Source: Chloranthus sessilifolius (lineage: Eukaryota > Streptophyta > Magnoliopsida > Chloranthales > Chloranthaceae). Taken from it: 64,000 nt of DNA. The DNA lies in NCBI GenBank assembly GCA_021018995.1, contig CM037597.1, forward strand, positions 35,590,936-35,654,935, in the 5' to 3' direction. Numbering within the stretch: position 1 is the stretch's first letter; the number at the start of each line of letters is the position of its first letter. Below the pieces are notes generated by a model. That model was not told the DNA's origin. It ran no database searches and saw nothing but the letters and a program-made list of their open reading frames with translations. A program made the position numbers and the translations under genes. Of this stretch, positions 35,562 to 48,008 are shown piece by piece.

Positions 35562-37702
35562 TGTTGGAGTGTTTGCCTTCCCTCAAATGAGGGTCTAAAA
35601 TCACCAATAAACTAGGCAGAACACACTCACACAGATCTGCAAGTAATCAAGGTCTGTTGTAGCAAGTTTTACAAAAAATGGTGAATAAGGGAATGTCCAC
35701 AGGGAGGTTAGTTTTAAAATATGATAAATCTCCATATCTGTATTAGATCTGGCACCCTAACTAATGCTACGTTAGCTAAAATATAGGGGATAGGTTTAAA
35801 ATGGATTGTCACTTAAGCTAAACTAAAATTAAACATAGACTAACTGTGATCAAGTTTAGGATCTTAGATCTTGCAGGGGAAATAGGTAAAAAGCAGAAAA
35901 TAGAGAAGAGCAGCTTGGAGATTGGTTTTCACTGAAATCAGACTCAATTAATTATGCTACAGAGGTTCAAAGCATACAATTCCCTCAACTGGCTATAAGC
36001 ACAACTGTAGGGTATAAATTCCACTTCAATTTACTGGATCCACCTGGTCTTAAGGCTATGATTTGTCCACTTTAATGGTCACAAACCATCCTATAAACTT
36101 TATCGAATTCATGGATTACAGCAGACAAATCCAATTGGAGCCTAAGCTTGGATTCATCTTAAGGTTATGATCTGTCCACTTTAATGGTCACAGACCATCC
36201 TAGGGATCTTCAAAGCTAGAGCATCAACTAGAACAATTAAAACCATGATAGATGCTGCAATTCTCAGATCACAAACTCAAGGAATCACAGGAGTATCAGA
36301 TCCAAGGAGATCGGGTAGTATTCAAGAGGCCTCCCAGTTAAGTGGGTGAGCTAATCTACAGACTCCTCTACACAAATCTGATCGATCACCAAATGGAACC
36401 AAAGGAATTTTAGATCTAATTAAAGCCTTAAAAACAGTATTAACATTACAATCAACGTCACTCTTACAATGGAAATACTCTCAGATTTGTAGTCTGTGCA
36501 GCTAGGAACCTACAATAGCACTCTTAACCTTACCCAATTACAGATCTAACTTCTCTCCTCCCTACTCCAACGGAATTAGCCAATCATGGTCGGGCTAAAG
36601 AAGGAAAATAGAAATTCTCTGCAAGCTCTAATCTCTAGAATTTGGCTCAGATCTCGATCTCCCCCAATTGCAATTGGGGGTCTATATATAGCTTTCTCCT
36701 CTATTTTTCCTACCAAAAATCCCTTCTAGAAGGTCCTCAGAGTTTGTTAGAGTTTTGTTAAAGCACGTGGGTCAGTTAGGGTTTCTTAGGGCATCTTCTA
36801 GAACCATCGTATCAATCACCAAGTACCTCGAGTTGCGTGCAACAGGTCACCAAGTCACAACATGTGCACAGCTGAATCTCTGAGAAGTTTTGCACATGAT
36901 TTCGACAGGTTCAGGGAGCTTTCGACAGGTTCAAATAGAGAATTTTGGTCCTTTCGTTAGGTTCTGAGATCTGTTCGATAGGTACTGATAGGATGAGCCT
37001 TCGCTTAGAGTTTCAGCATTCTCAGCCCTTGGCCTGGAGTATTCAACAAGTTGGAGGGGCTCTTCGACAAGTTGGAGAACAATTTCGACAGGTTCCACTC
37101 TGCATGCTATCCTTTTGATAGGGTTGCTCTCACTCCTATCGAAAGGCTCAAGTACCCTTCGATAGGTTTTGTTCCAACGTCTTCATCTCGATAGGTTCAG
37201 GAAACCAATCAATAGGTTCCCTTGATGCCTCATGCAAGCTTTCGATATGATGGTTTCTTTCTTCCTTTCAACTGTTCGATAGGTTCTTGGATCCTATCGA
37301 ACTTCTCTATCCACACGAATCCATCCTTCTTCTGCCTTCAGATCCTATCGAAACCTCTTCAACTGCACGAATTCTCCCTTTCTTTACTTTCAGCTCCTAT
37401 CGAAGTCTTTAGGTGACCAATCGATAGGATGTTTTTAGCCTATTTTCACTTCCTTCACGTTGCGCTACTATAGCCACGCACTCCAAGGGTCCAGTGATGT
37501 GCTACCCTCTGGTGTGTTGCTGCTGGATTTGTCCTGTGCTGAGAGATAGCCCCTTTTTGGGCATTCTTGAGTGGTTTTCTGCATTAATGTCCTCTTTTAT
37601 TATTGTCTAAAAAATGCACTTGACAGAGACTTATTAGTGTGCTCACAGGTCTTTCAATGGTCAGGTTAAAGCGTGAAAAGTGGCATTTTTCACCACTTAA
37701 CA
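35562..37702 (-). repeat. Element B 3' LTR
   Basis: 2.14 kb, minus strand TGTTAAGTGG ... CACTCCAACA, highly similar to 45886-48008. TATA box at 36691-36700 (CTATATATAG). Confidence 0.95.
36900..37432 (-). promoter_or_regulatory. TCGATAGGTT motif array in element B 3' LTR
   Basis: About fifteen copies of TCGATAGGTT or close variants (TTCGACAGGTTC, CCTATCGAA), in both orientations, upstream of the LTR TATA box. The paired 5' LTR array is 47228-47742. The same motif clusters before the extra ORF at 42493-42750. Confidence 0.85.
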
Positions 37703-37739
37703 CACCCCAAACCTAAGCTTTGCTAGTCCATGAGCAAAG
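37703..37739 (-). other. Element B polypurine tract and hairpin
   Basis: Minus strand TAGGTTTGGGGTG abuts the 3' LTR. 37718-37739 pairs CTTTGCT with AGCAAAG around an 8-nt loop, in the same place as the hairpins of A and C. Confidence 0.78.
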
Positions 37740-37756
37740 GAGAATTAAAAGAAAAT

Positions 37757-37886
37757 AAAAATGCCACTTTCGTAGGGAGCACAGATGCATTTAGCATATG
37801 CACCAAGCCTTTTAGACCCCTAGGTGATCCCTAGTGGAGGAGTGAAGTCTCCTGAGGGTTTTTAGTGAAGGCACCCACAAACTTCT
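37757..37886 (-). repeat. Conserved subterminal block, element B copy
   Basis: Shares CCACTTTCGTAGGGAGCAC, GCATTTAGCATATG and CCCTAGGTGATCCCTAGTGG with element C, and most of it with A. Contains CTAGG-TGATC-CCTAG, a potential hairpin. Confidence 0.85.
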
Positions 37887-39465
37887 CCAATAAGGTTAGT
37901 TAATAGTAGTACATCCTGCTAAACAGAGTTTCAGTGAACTAGAATAAATTCTCATCATGCCTTTTCAGTTCTAGAGGATTTTCAGCAGAAAAATCACCAA
38001 CTTCAAACATAAAGTTTTGCAGTAATTCCTTCATCATCAATCGGTTCATGTCAAGGCATTGTGTCAAAAGATTGATACATGGCTCACCTTTCACTTGAGA
38101 ATTCTATTTTGATACTACCCCCATCAAATTGGATTTCAGGCCCAAGTCTCACCAGGGCTGTTAACTCACAACAACAATGAAGGGTGTAGAATTTCACACA
38201 GCTCAAGAGCAGTTACAGTCCTCAAATAGGGCTATAAGCATGAGCGTAGGCATTGCTCTAAGTTCTGAAATTTTCTAACTCTTTTCACCATAGATTAGAC
38301 AGATCCTTATCTCCACAAGATAGCTCAATCCATTTCAGATTAGTAAAGTCTTTTCATTGGGTTGTAATGTGGCTTATGGATGAGGTTTGTAAAAGAGAAA
38401 AAGGGTAAAAGGGGTTCAATATTGAGAAATCAGTAAAAGTAAGGAGGTGGTCTAGACAACACCTTCTTCATTTCAGCTCCTTTTTACTTTCTTTTTGAAT
38501 TTTCAGACTTGAAGTGATCAGCTTCTTATCTTCTTGTAGATTTTCAAATGAGGTGACTTCTCTTTCTCATCCTTTTTACTCTGTTTTTTTTTTTTTTTTT
38601 TTTTTAAAAGCTGGAATACCACAACACCACAAAATGTGTTTTCCTATCTTTCAACCAGATTTAACACCTTACTCCTCTAATCTCAATTCTCCTTCCTCTT
38701 CCTGATTTCTCAGATTGGGGGTGAACTGGAATAGGTTAAAAGGTTTTGGGTTTAACATTTCTGGTTTTCATGAAAGAAAGTTGGGACTTTTAAGGCTCAA
38801 GTGGTGTGCATCAAGGGCAGTTCAAAAGTGGGACATTTTAAGCTCAAACTGACCAAGGGATGGCCTTACTTCATATCCTCAATGTCATGAATGTTGTCAA
38901 GTTGTTTCAACTTGGAATTGCCTAACTTCTAGTGATTAGAATTAGATCCCATCAGTTCTTAAAACAGAAAAATTGCCAAAACACTCTTCAAAGAAACTTT
39001 TTCAGGCCCAAATCTCACCGGGTATGACCTTCCATCAAAATTTTCAAGGGTGTATCTTCACAATCTTCTCTTATTTCAGGTTTACTGCACATCAAAATTA
39101 TTTTTCACAACTTGTTGATATTTGCCTCATGATGTCTGTTGGATTACGGCTTATTTCAGTTTCAAATAGTTGTTTCCTTAATTTCCTCTTTTTATAAAAA
39201 TTTCAGTGAGAATTTACTCTAATTAATTCCAAACACTTTTTTTTAGCCTAGTTGTTCTAAAAGTAACAAATTTATTGGCATACATGCCATACCCCCAAAC
39301 CTAAACTAAACAGTGTCCTCACTAGTTACAGCATGAAATTAGGGGAGAGGCATGGTGGGAAAAAAAGAGAGATACAGAAAAACTACATGAAGACAAAGTG
39401 TATTAAAATGCCAAATATATACATGAGATAAGTGAAGAAGAAACTAAAACAAAAAGCTGTCATAG
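37887..39465 (-). other. Element B 3' noncoding region with second polypurine-like tract
   Basis: No gene. 39287-39301 reads on the minus strand AGGTTTGGGGGTATGG, close to the true polypurine tract but 1.6 kb away, soon after the extra ORF stop. Oligo-T run at 38587-38605. Similar in order and sequence to 51561-53246 of C. Confidence 0.7.
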
Positions 39466-42186
39466 CTATTTATAGGCCTCATCTGGCCAATCATAGAGGT
39501 CAGCCAGGTTTTTCAGCTCATCCTTAGATAAGGGAGCTTTTCCTTTAGATTTAGCCTTTGGTTGCGGCTTCTTTACTGCCTCCTCAGACTGGGCAGCGAG
39601 TTGTTTTCCTTTCTTAACAGAAACAGTTGAAGGAGCAGATCTTTTTGTAGTAACTTTCTTCTTGGGGGGAGCCCTTTTTGGTTTTGGAGGGGTAGGTTGA
39701 GTAGGGGGAGGCTCCTGGGCTGGAGGAGGGTGCACATCCACAGGGGGGGTGGGGGGAGGTTGAGTTGTAGGGGGGGGACAGGATTGAGTGGCAGGAGGTG
39801 CAGGAGGAGGTGCGGTGGCAAGAGGGGTAGGTTGGAATGGCTGAGAGGTAAGGGAAGTAACCTTTTTCTCTAAAATGTCAATCTGTTGGGCAGCATAGAG
39901 CAGGTTGGCATTAGAGAGTTCTTTGGTGGCCTTGAGTATCTCCTGAGCATTGGCTAATTTTTTCTTGAGAAGCTCAGAATTCTTCTTCTCATATTTGGCA
40001 ATGAGACTCTCAACAGCTGCCACTTGTTTTGCTGACTCATAACGAGTCAGGATTTCAGACCACCCTTGAGAGATATCACGGAGTTGAATTCGGGTTCCAA
40101 TTCAATGTTGGCAATCCTCTCCTCATAAGGGGCCTCTATGGAAGCTCGAAGTGCAGCCATACCTCTCAGGACATCCTTGTGGATGTAAGGGTTGTCCCTC
40201 ATGGCATACAACAGGGTGAGATAAGGAGGTATGTATATGGATTGTCTAAGGACAATGGGCAAGGACAAGGGTGTAGTGGATGAAGAGGAGGGGGTGGAAA
40301 GAACCAGAGCATCCCAGGGATCAGTTTGGGTAGAGGCATCCTGGAAAACAGGTGGGGGTGGTGAAGGGTAGAGGGGATTCAGCTACTGCAAAAGCTTGTA
40401 AATCTAGGGCAGAGGGTAAAGTGACCTGTGGTGATGAAAGTATGGGGAGAGCTGGTGTGGCTATTTCCTCAGGCTGGGCAGCAGCATGGTGTGGGGTAAG
40501 TAGAGGTGAAGTAGGAGGGGATATGTGAGGGGGTTGAGGAGCAGAAAAGGATGGGGTAAGGGTGGATTCAATTGATTGGAGACATGAGCTCATGAGGGTC
40601 TGGTTGTCGATGTTGATGGTTAATTGGGACTGAATGGTTTGGAGGAGGGATAGAATTTGAGTGAGGGTGTCAGGCATGGTGGGGGTAGAAGGGGCCGGTG
40701 GTTGGACATGATGGAAGGGGGAAGAGGGTGCATGGTTAAAATGATGAGTGGGGCATGGGGAGTCAGGAAGTGGAGTGTACTCATTACAAACATCCTCCAT
40801 AATTGAGGTCATGAGGGTCGTGAACCCAGTCGTGGTGAACAGGTCCACGCCCTGTGGATGCAGAGGGGTTGGGGATGGGGGAAAATTAGAAATGGGTTGG
40901 GTAATGTGGGGAGAAGAAGTGGTAGGGGTAGGCTCGGAGAATGTGGGAGGTTCCAGTATGTCAGGTTGGAAAACCTGAGAGGTGGTTGAAGTGAAGACAG
41001 GTTCTGAAGTGGGTGGAGAGAGGTCTGTTTGAAGAGGGATTAATACAAACGGAAAAGGCAAAGTAGGTGGAGGGGTAGGTAATGGGACAGGGATGGTAGG
41101 TGGAGGGGTGGATAAGGGTATCTCTGCAGGAGTCTCTGCTGCCACGGTAGTGGGTGCCTTCTCAGCCGCCTCCCTTCCAACTGGCTGACTCTTCTTAATC
41201 AAGGTGAGGCTAGTTGACCATTCCCGCTTTCCATACAATTTAAAAGTCAGCTTCTCCATTGGTTCATTTTGCTTGATCACATATTTTCAAGTCTTGAGCA
41301 GACATGTGATGAGTCTGCAAAAAGGCAGACCTCCACCTTTAGCAAAAGCTTGCCTCTTCAGCACCTTGTCATTAATGTCCACCATTGTTTCAAAAATCAG
41401 CTTAGGTGCCTTCACAAATTGCCCCTTTGAACAGAAGTGTAGTGCATCCACTAAAGGGGCCCTTCTCTCTTGCAAATGGCCAGAGACAGACATTTTTCCT
41501 CAGAATGGTATCAATGAGTCTAAGGGTAGAATGGAGGTCTCTTCTCATCAAGGATTCACCGAAGCCCACGATTCCATTAGTAAATTGTTTAGCCATTTCT
41601 CGAAATGTAGCCCCTGTAGGTTCTCCCTCAGCTTTGGTGGAGTCAAATTGATATGGGACTCCCAAAGCCATCCCAATATCTCTGCAGTCGACAGTCAGCT
41701 GCCAGTCATCAATCGAGATTTCTAGTATATCCTTAGCCCCAAGAACCACTTTCTATGTCAGGTTTTGGTACCACAATTTGACCAACCTGGGGTAGACATT
41801 TTCCTTTAAGGGTGAAAGCAAGGGTAGTAGACCTTCTTTCTTCAAATATTTTAACGTCCCCTGGCACTCCCCAATGTTAGCAAAATATGCCAGATCAAAA
41901 TCCATCTCAGGAACAAGACTTAATTTTCCACAAACTCATTAGGGGTAGTTAACCCTGCTGGTAGCTCTACTGGAGGAGCAGCTCTCGCTAAGGTTTCTTC
42001 CACTATAGGCTCCTGAATCACAACAACTTTGGCTTTCTTAGCTTTAGGAGCCTTTTTGGGTGACATCTGAGTGAGTTTCCTCTTGACAGGTGGTTTGCCA
42101 GCTGGCTTCGACCTCGCTGAGGATTTGGGGGTGGAAGCAGTTGCTCTCTGGCGTATGTTTGCTAGAGTTTCCTCCGGCTCATTCAT
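39466..42186 (-). pseudogene. Element B extra ORF ('putative plant transposon protein' type)
   Basis: Roughly 900-codon ORF with few breaks. ATG at 42186; a basic N-terminus with NLS-like KKAPKAKKAKVV. The conserved domain (about 41880-41290) includes LRLIDTILRKNVC and LPFCRLITCLL. A long P/T/S-rich region (41280-40330) follows. A second conserved segment has LLYAMRDNPYIHKDVLRG (40200-40150), shared with element C. A coiled-coil-prone helix (40020-39880) and a P/K-rich end (KPKRAPPKKKV) finish at DWPDEAYK, stop 39466. Frameshifts near 41750, 41450, 41285, 40320 and 40040. It takes the place of pol downstream of the protease. Probably nuclear from its basic stretches; activity unknown. Confidence 0.8.
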
Positions 42187-42492
42187 TTTATTCTCGGAGA
42201 TTAGTCACTCATCAACGTGGAGTGATCTTGAAGGTTAAAATTAGAGAAATGACAGATTGATGGTGGGAAGGCAATTGACCTCGAAATGCCTAGGGTTTAA
42301 TAGGAATCGCAATACACAGCTTCAATTTTCCCAAAGTCGGGGGCAAAATGTTCCTCTGTGTAAGCTGAATGTACTGACAAAATGGCAGATTGAACAGTTG
42401 AAGGTTCGGCAAGGATTTAGTGGAGAAAGAGGGAGGCAAAAGAGAGAGGAAAGGAGCTAGAGTTTTGCAGAAGGTATGGAATGAGGCACCAA

Positions 42493-42750
42493 TGACCTAT
42501 CGACAGGTATATAAGGGGTGAAATACGATTCCGATAGGATGAACTAGAAAGCGTTGATAGGTTCATGTGTCCCGTCGAAAGTATGGCAGACAAAACCTTA
42601 AAAGGGGATGATTCAATAGGATCCCAATAGGTGGAACTATCCTTTCGATCAGTTTAACTGGCAGCTGAATCTTCATTTCGATAGGTCCCCGATTGGTATC
42701 TAGAACCTATCGAAATCTCTATTTTGCTCTTTTTAACCGATCGAAAAGTT
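42493..42750 (-). promoter_or_regulatory. Putative internal promoter of element B extra ORF
   Basis: TATA box (CCTTATATACC, minus) at 42507-42516, about 320 bp before the ATG. Around and upstream of it are about ten copies of the LTR motif: CCTATCGACAGG (42496), CGATAGGA (42532), TTGATAGGTTC (42554), TCGAAAG, CAATAGG (twice), TTTCGATC, TTTCGATAGGT (42676), ACCTATCGAAA (42705) and GATCGAAAAG (42739). No such cluster occurs in gag-pro. Confidence 0.75.
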
Positions 42751-42992
42751 AGCTTCACCAGGCACTCGCAGTCTCAATTCTCAGCAGGCTCTGTTGATGT
42801 GGTGCCCCATGATTGGATGCTCTTGTGAATAGCTCCCATTACCTCAAGACAACTGGGAATGACAGTCTAGTATTGAGCATGGCAGTTTTTATTGTTTTCT
42901 TTTTATTATTGCAAGGAAATAAAAAGAATCAAGTAACAACTAAGTAAACACCTAAAAACAATGGTACATATGATACATATTGGCTTCAGGGG
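42751..42992 (-). other. Spacer after element B protease
   Basis: No gene. This is where RT would begin in an autonomous Athila element; none is detectable. Confidence 0.7.
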
Positions 42993-45566
42993 CTAATCTG
43001 GAGGGTCTGGAAGGTCCATAATCTCCTCAGGCTCATCAAACATGGCACTTTTCATAGATCTTTTCCTCAGCCAGTGTCCATTCCCTGGGTGCAGTTTTTC
43101 ATCTGTGAACCAAGCATTTTCCTGTGCCAGCCAATGAGGATTATCATGCATTAGTTTCTTTTGGGCATTAATGGAAAAGCAAGCCTCTTCAGGAGAGGGT
43201 TGATAGCCAATGTTATACACATTCAGCTTAACCTTTATGTTTCCAAATGACACTTCCATGATCCCATACCTGCATTGTATGTGAGCATTGGCAGTAGCCA
43301 AAAAGGACCTGCCTAGAATCACAGGTATGGAAGAAGCACATTTGCTTGGTTCCATGTCCAATACCAAAAAGTCAGCAGGATAGAAGAATTTGTCAACTCC
43401 AACCAAAACATCCTCAATTATTCCCATAGGTTTCCTTTCAAATTTGTCAGCCAGCTGGATGACCACATGTGTGGGCTTTAATTTGCCTAAGCCCAGCTTC
43501 TCATATACTGAATATGGAAGCAAATTTACACTGGCTCCCAGATCTAATAAGGCTTTGTCAATGATGTGATCCCCAATGATGCAGGGGATTGTGAGGGTTC
43601 CAGGGTCTTGGAATTTGGTTAGGGTTGCAATCGACAAAATTTGTTTCACTTTCTCTGCTGAAAAGACTTTCTTGGATAGGTGTATCTTGGATTGTCTTTT
43701 ATGGGTGCATAGTTCTTTTAAAAACTTAGCATAGGCTGGGACTTGTTTAAGGGCATCAAGTAAAAGCAAATTAATCTTTACTTGCTTGAAAGTCTCCATC
43801 ATTTTCTCAATTTTTCCTTGCCCTTTATCAAAAGGGGAAGGTGCTTGTAGTGCCTTAGGAAATGGCAAATGTGGGATTGCTCCCTCACTTGCAGCCTTAG
43901 CCAATGGGGCCTTTTTCTTTTTTATTTTTTTCTTTTCTTGAGGATCCTCATTATACTCTTTATTCACAGTTGATTGTTCCTTCAAGTCCACCACTGGTGG
44001 TATTTGTTGTGTGGTAGTAGAAATCACTTCATTTTCTTCCTCCAAGTTCCTCACAGGCTCACAGGCCACTTGGTTGTCCACTAGCTTACCACTTCTCAAC
44101 GTTGTAACAGATTTGGCTTCCTCATAGGTGGACGAAACTTCACCCACTACAAACTACCTTCGTGGATTGTCCTGTGGTTGGCTAGGAAAACTTTCCTCCC
44201 TCTCTCCTAGTCTGAGCATCAGACAGCTGACCAAGTTGGTCCTCTATCTTTTTGATGCTCTGATTGTGAGAGTGCACAGTTTGGGTTAAGGTGTTCAAGT
44301 TCTGTAGTGAAGATAGAACTTGTTCCTCAAAAGATGGTGTTCTCACAGTTGGAGGAGGTGCATCTTACTGCATAGGAGGAGCTACAGGTTGGGCTATGGG
44401 TTGCTGATACTGAGGCCTTGGGGCATAACCTTCTCGATAGGGCTGAGCATTTCTGTAGAGCATGGGCTACTGGGGCTGCTGCTGCTAGCTAGGGTATGAA
44501 TCTTGTCTCCACCTCAGATTGGGGTGGTTTCTCCATTGATACCCAGCAGCAGACTGCTGGCCATGAGACTGAGTTGCAGCCACATGCTCTATTATAAAAT
44601 TAGGAAACTGGTCAGCAGATGGGCATTCTTTCAAGGGATGGGCAGGGGACTGGCATATGGCACATGCCTCCTCCACCCTAGCAGCCACAGGTGACTGCAT
44701 TGCTCCCATCAGCCTATCAAATTTCAAGGCTAGGCTGTCCACTAATAATATATCTTCCCTCTTGAGGTGTTCTCCTTCACCAACTTAGGAGGCTCTAGAT
44801 CTCTTGCTAGGGTTTCCCTTTGCATAGAGTTCTCACTAATAATATCAAAGAGCTCCCATGCCTCCTTAGCAGTTTTATGGAGATAGGTGCCACCACAGGA
44901 AGCATCTATCATATCTCTGCTTTTCACATCAATTCCCTGATAAAAGCTTTGAATCAATTGCCATTCAGGGATTTGATGGTGGGGGCATTTCTTCATGAGT
45001 TCCTTAAATCTCTCCCAGAATTGATGAAAATCTTCAGTTGGATCTTGGGTAAAAGAGACAATACCCTTCCTCAACTGGCCGGTTTTTTACATAAGGAAGA
45101 ACTTGGCCAGAAATTAACATTGGAGATCACTCCAGGACTGAATGATGTTGGGTGGAAGCAAAGACAACCAGGTCCTGGCTCCATCCTTCAATGAAAATGG
45201 AAAGAGTCTCATCCTAGTGGCCTCTTCCCCCAAACCTGTGATATTAAATGTAGTGCACAGTCCTAAGAACTCATCAATGTGCTTGTAGGGGTCTTCTTTG
45301 GTCAGGCCATGAAATGAGGGCAGCATTTGAATGATGGATGATTTTATCTCATAGTTTCCCTGGGCAGCTGGGAATTGAATGCAGAAGGGGGAATTATAGA
45401 CCCCTGGTGCATTAAACTCCTTTAGGGTTCTTGGCTGCTGTTGCTCACCCATTTCTACAAAATCAAATGCAACAGATGTGGGTGTAGTTGGTCTGGATCT
45501 GAGAAGTCTTTCAACCTTTGAATTTAGTGGAATAATCTGAGGTTGGAGGGTTCTCCTACCAAACAT
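42993..45566 (-). pseudogene. gag-pro: Element B gag-protease
   Basis: Start ATG 45566 (MFGRRTLQPQ). Gag core: SFHGLTKEDPYKHIDEFLGL (near 45315), MRLFPFSLKDGARTWLSLLP (near 45205), FWERFKELMKKCPHHQIPEW (about 45020). An intact zinc knuckle CX2CX4HX4C (CAICQSPAHPLKEC) lies near 44665-44625. After a Q/P-rich stretch with stops (44480-44150) a 384-codon open frame contains the protease: active site LLDLGASVNLLPYSVYEKLG (about 43555), the DLG type usual for Athila, and VILGRSFLATANAH (near 43310). It ends at 42993 without RT. Breaks at about 45110, 44742 and 44480-44150. It would supply particle proteins but not reverse transcription. Confidence 0.9.
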
Positions 45567-45861
45567 ACAACACTCAAAATCTCAATGTAGAACAGATCAT
45601 CAACACAACAAGCAGAATCAACCAAATTTTCTAACTACTCTAACAAAAATTATCAACATATCTGAAAAATAATAGGGAAGTAGATTATGGAAACTACAGA
45701 ACAGTCTCCAGCACGATTTTCCTCTCACTGGTAGCCTTAGATCTGATGAAATGCACACAAAATACTGAAAAACAACAAAATTTACAAAAGCAGTTAGTAA
45801 AATTAAACAAAAACTATAGATCTATGATCAAAATTTAGATCTATCAATTTCTAAACATGCC
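45567..45861 (-). other. Element B 5' leader
   Basis: Untranslated region between PBS and gag; A-rich, no other feature seen. Confidence 0.6.
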
Positions 45862-45879
45862 TCCCCGGCAGCGGTGCCA
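45862..45879 (-). other. Element B primer-binding site
   Basis: Minus strand TGGCACCGCTGCCGGGGA, tRNA-Asp type, 6 bases inside the 5' LTR. Confidence 0.88.
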
Positions 45880-45885
45880 AAAACT

Positions 45886-48008
45886 TGTTGGAGTGTTTGC
45901 CTTCCCTCAAATGAGGGTCTAAAATCATCAATAAACTAGGCAGAACACACTCACACAGACTTGCAACTAATCAGGGTCTGTTGTAGCAAGTTTTACAAAA
46001 AATGGTGAATAAGGGAATGTCCACAGGGAGGTTAGTTTTAAAATATGATAAATCTCCAGATCAGTATTAGATCTGGCACCCTAACTAATGCTGCGTTAGC
46101 TAAAAGACAGTGGAGAGGTTTAAAATGGATTGTCACTTAAGCTAAGCTAAAATTAAACATAGACTAACTGTGATTGAGTTTAGGATCTTAGATCTTGCAG
46201 GGGAAGGAGGTAAAAAGCAGAAAATGGAGAAGAGTAGCTTGGAGATTGGTTTTCACTGAAATCAGATTCAATTAATTATGCTACAGAGGTTCAAAGCACA
46301 CAATTCCCTCAACTGGCTATAAGCACAGGTGCAGGGTATAAATTCCACTTCAATTTGCAGGATCCACCTAGTCTTAAGGCTATGATCTATCCACTTTAAT
46401 GGTCATAAACCATCCTATAGACTTTATCGAATCCATGGATTGCAGCTGACGAATCCAATTGGAGCCTGAGCTTGGATTCATCTTAAGGTTATGATCTGTC
46501 CACTTTAATGGTCACAGACCATCCTAGGGATCTCCTTCAAAGCTAGAGCATCAATTAGAACAATTAAAATTTCGACAGATGCTGCAACTCCCAGGTCATA
46601 GACTCAAGGAATCACAGGAGTATCAGATCCAGGGAGATAGGGTGGTATCCAAGAGGCCTACCAATTAAGTGGGTGAGCTAATCTACAGACTCCTCTACAC
46701 AAATCCGATCGATCACCACATGGAACCAAAGGAAATTTAGATCTAATTAAAGTATTAAAAATAGTATTAACATTTCAATCAACATCACTCTTACAATGGA
46801 AATACTCTCAGATCTGTAGTCTGTGCAGCTAGGAACCTACAATAGCACTCTTAACCTTACCCAATTACAGATCTAACTTCTCTCCTCGCTACTCCAAGGG
46901 AATTAGTCAACCATGGTTGGGCTAAAGAAGGAAAATAGAAATTCTCTGCAAGCTCTAATCTCTAGAATTTACCTCAGATATCGATCTCCCCCAATTGCAA
47001 TTGCGGGTCTCTATATATAGTTTTCTCCTCTATTTTTCTCGCCAAAAATCCCTTCTAGAAGGTCCTCAGAGTTTGTTAGAGTTATGTTAGAGCACGTGGG
47101 TCGGTTAGGGTTTCTTAGGGCATCTTCTGAAATCGTCATGCCGATCACCAAGTGCCTCAGGTTGCGTGCAGCAGGTCACCAACTCACAACGTGTGCACAG
47201 CTGAATCTTTGAGAAGTTCTGCACACAATTTTGACAGGTTTAGGAAGCTTTCGAAAAGTTCAAATAGAGCATTTTGGTCCTTTGTTAGGTTCTGAGATCT
47301 GTTCGATAGGTTCCAATAGGATGAGCCTTCGCTTAGAGTTTCAGCATTCTCAGCCCTTGGCCTGGAGTATTCGACAAGTTGGAGGGGCTCTTCGACAGGT
47401 TGGAAAACCATTTCGACAAGTTCCGCTCTGCATGCTATCCTTTCGATAGGGTTGCTCTCACTCCTATCGAAAAGCTCAAGTACCCTTTGATAGGTTCTCT
47501 TCTAGTGTCTTCATATCGATAGGTTCCCTTAACGCCTCAGGCAGGCTTTCGATAGGATGGTTTCTTTCTCTCTTTCAGCTGCTCGATAGGTTCTTGGATC
47601 CTATCGAACTTCTCTATCCACACGAATCCATCCTTCTTCTGCCTTCAGATCCTATTGAAACCTCTTCAACTACACGAATTCTCCCTTTCTTTACTTTCAG
47701 CCCCTATCGAAGTCTTTAGGTGACCAATCGATAGGATGTTTTCAACCTGTTTTCACTTCCTTCGCCTTGCCCTACTGTAGCCACGCACTCCAAGGGTCTA
47801 GTGATGTGCTACCCTCTGGTGTGCTGTTGCTGGGTTTGTCCTGTGCTGAAAGATAGCCCCTTTTGGGCATTCTTGAGTAGTTTTCTGCATTAATGTCCTC
47901 TTTTATTATTGTCTACAAAATGCACTTGACAGAGACTTATTAGTGTGCTCACAGGTCTATCAATGGTCAGGTTAAAGGGTGAAAAGTGACATTTTTCACC
48001 ATTTAATA
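45886..48008 (-). repeat. Element B 5' LTR
   Basis: Partner of 35562-37702. TATA box at 47011-47020; TCGATAGGTT array at 47228-47742. Terminal dinucleotide on the minus strand is TA instead of TG (G to A at 48007), consistent with deamination. Confidence 0.95.

Larger units (their letters stand above)
35562..48008 (-). mobile_element. Element B, non-autonomous Athila-like LTR retrotransposon
   Basis: 12.4-kb element in the chromovirus RT. LTRs are 48008-45886 (5') and 37702-35562 (3'). Asp-type PBS, gag-protease, internal promoter-like region, long extra ORF, 3' noncoding region, polypurine tract. No RT, RNase H or integrase. Flanks GTAAA (35557-35561) and GTAAG (48009-48013) form a 4/5-matching target duplication. 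Confidence 0.93.
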
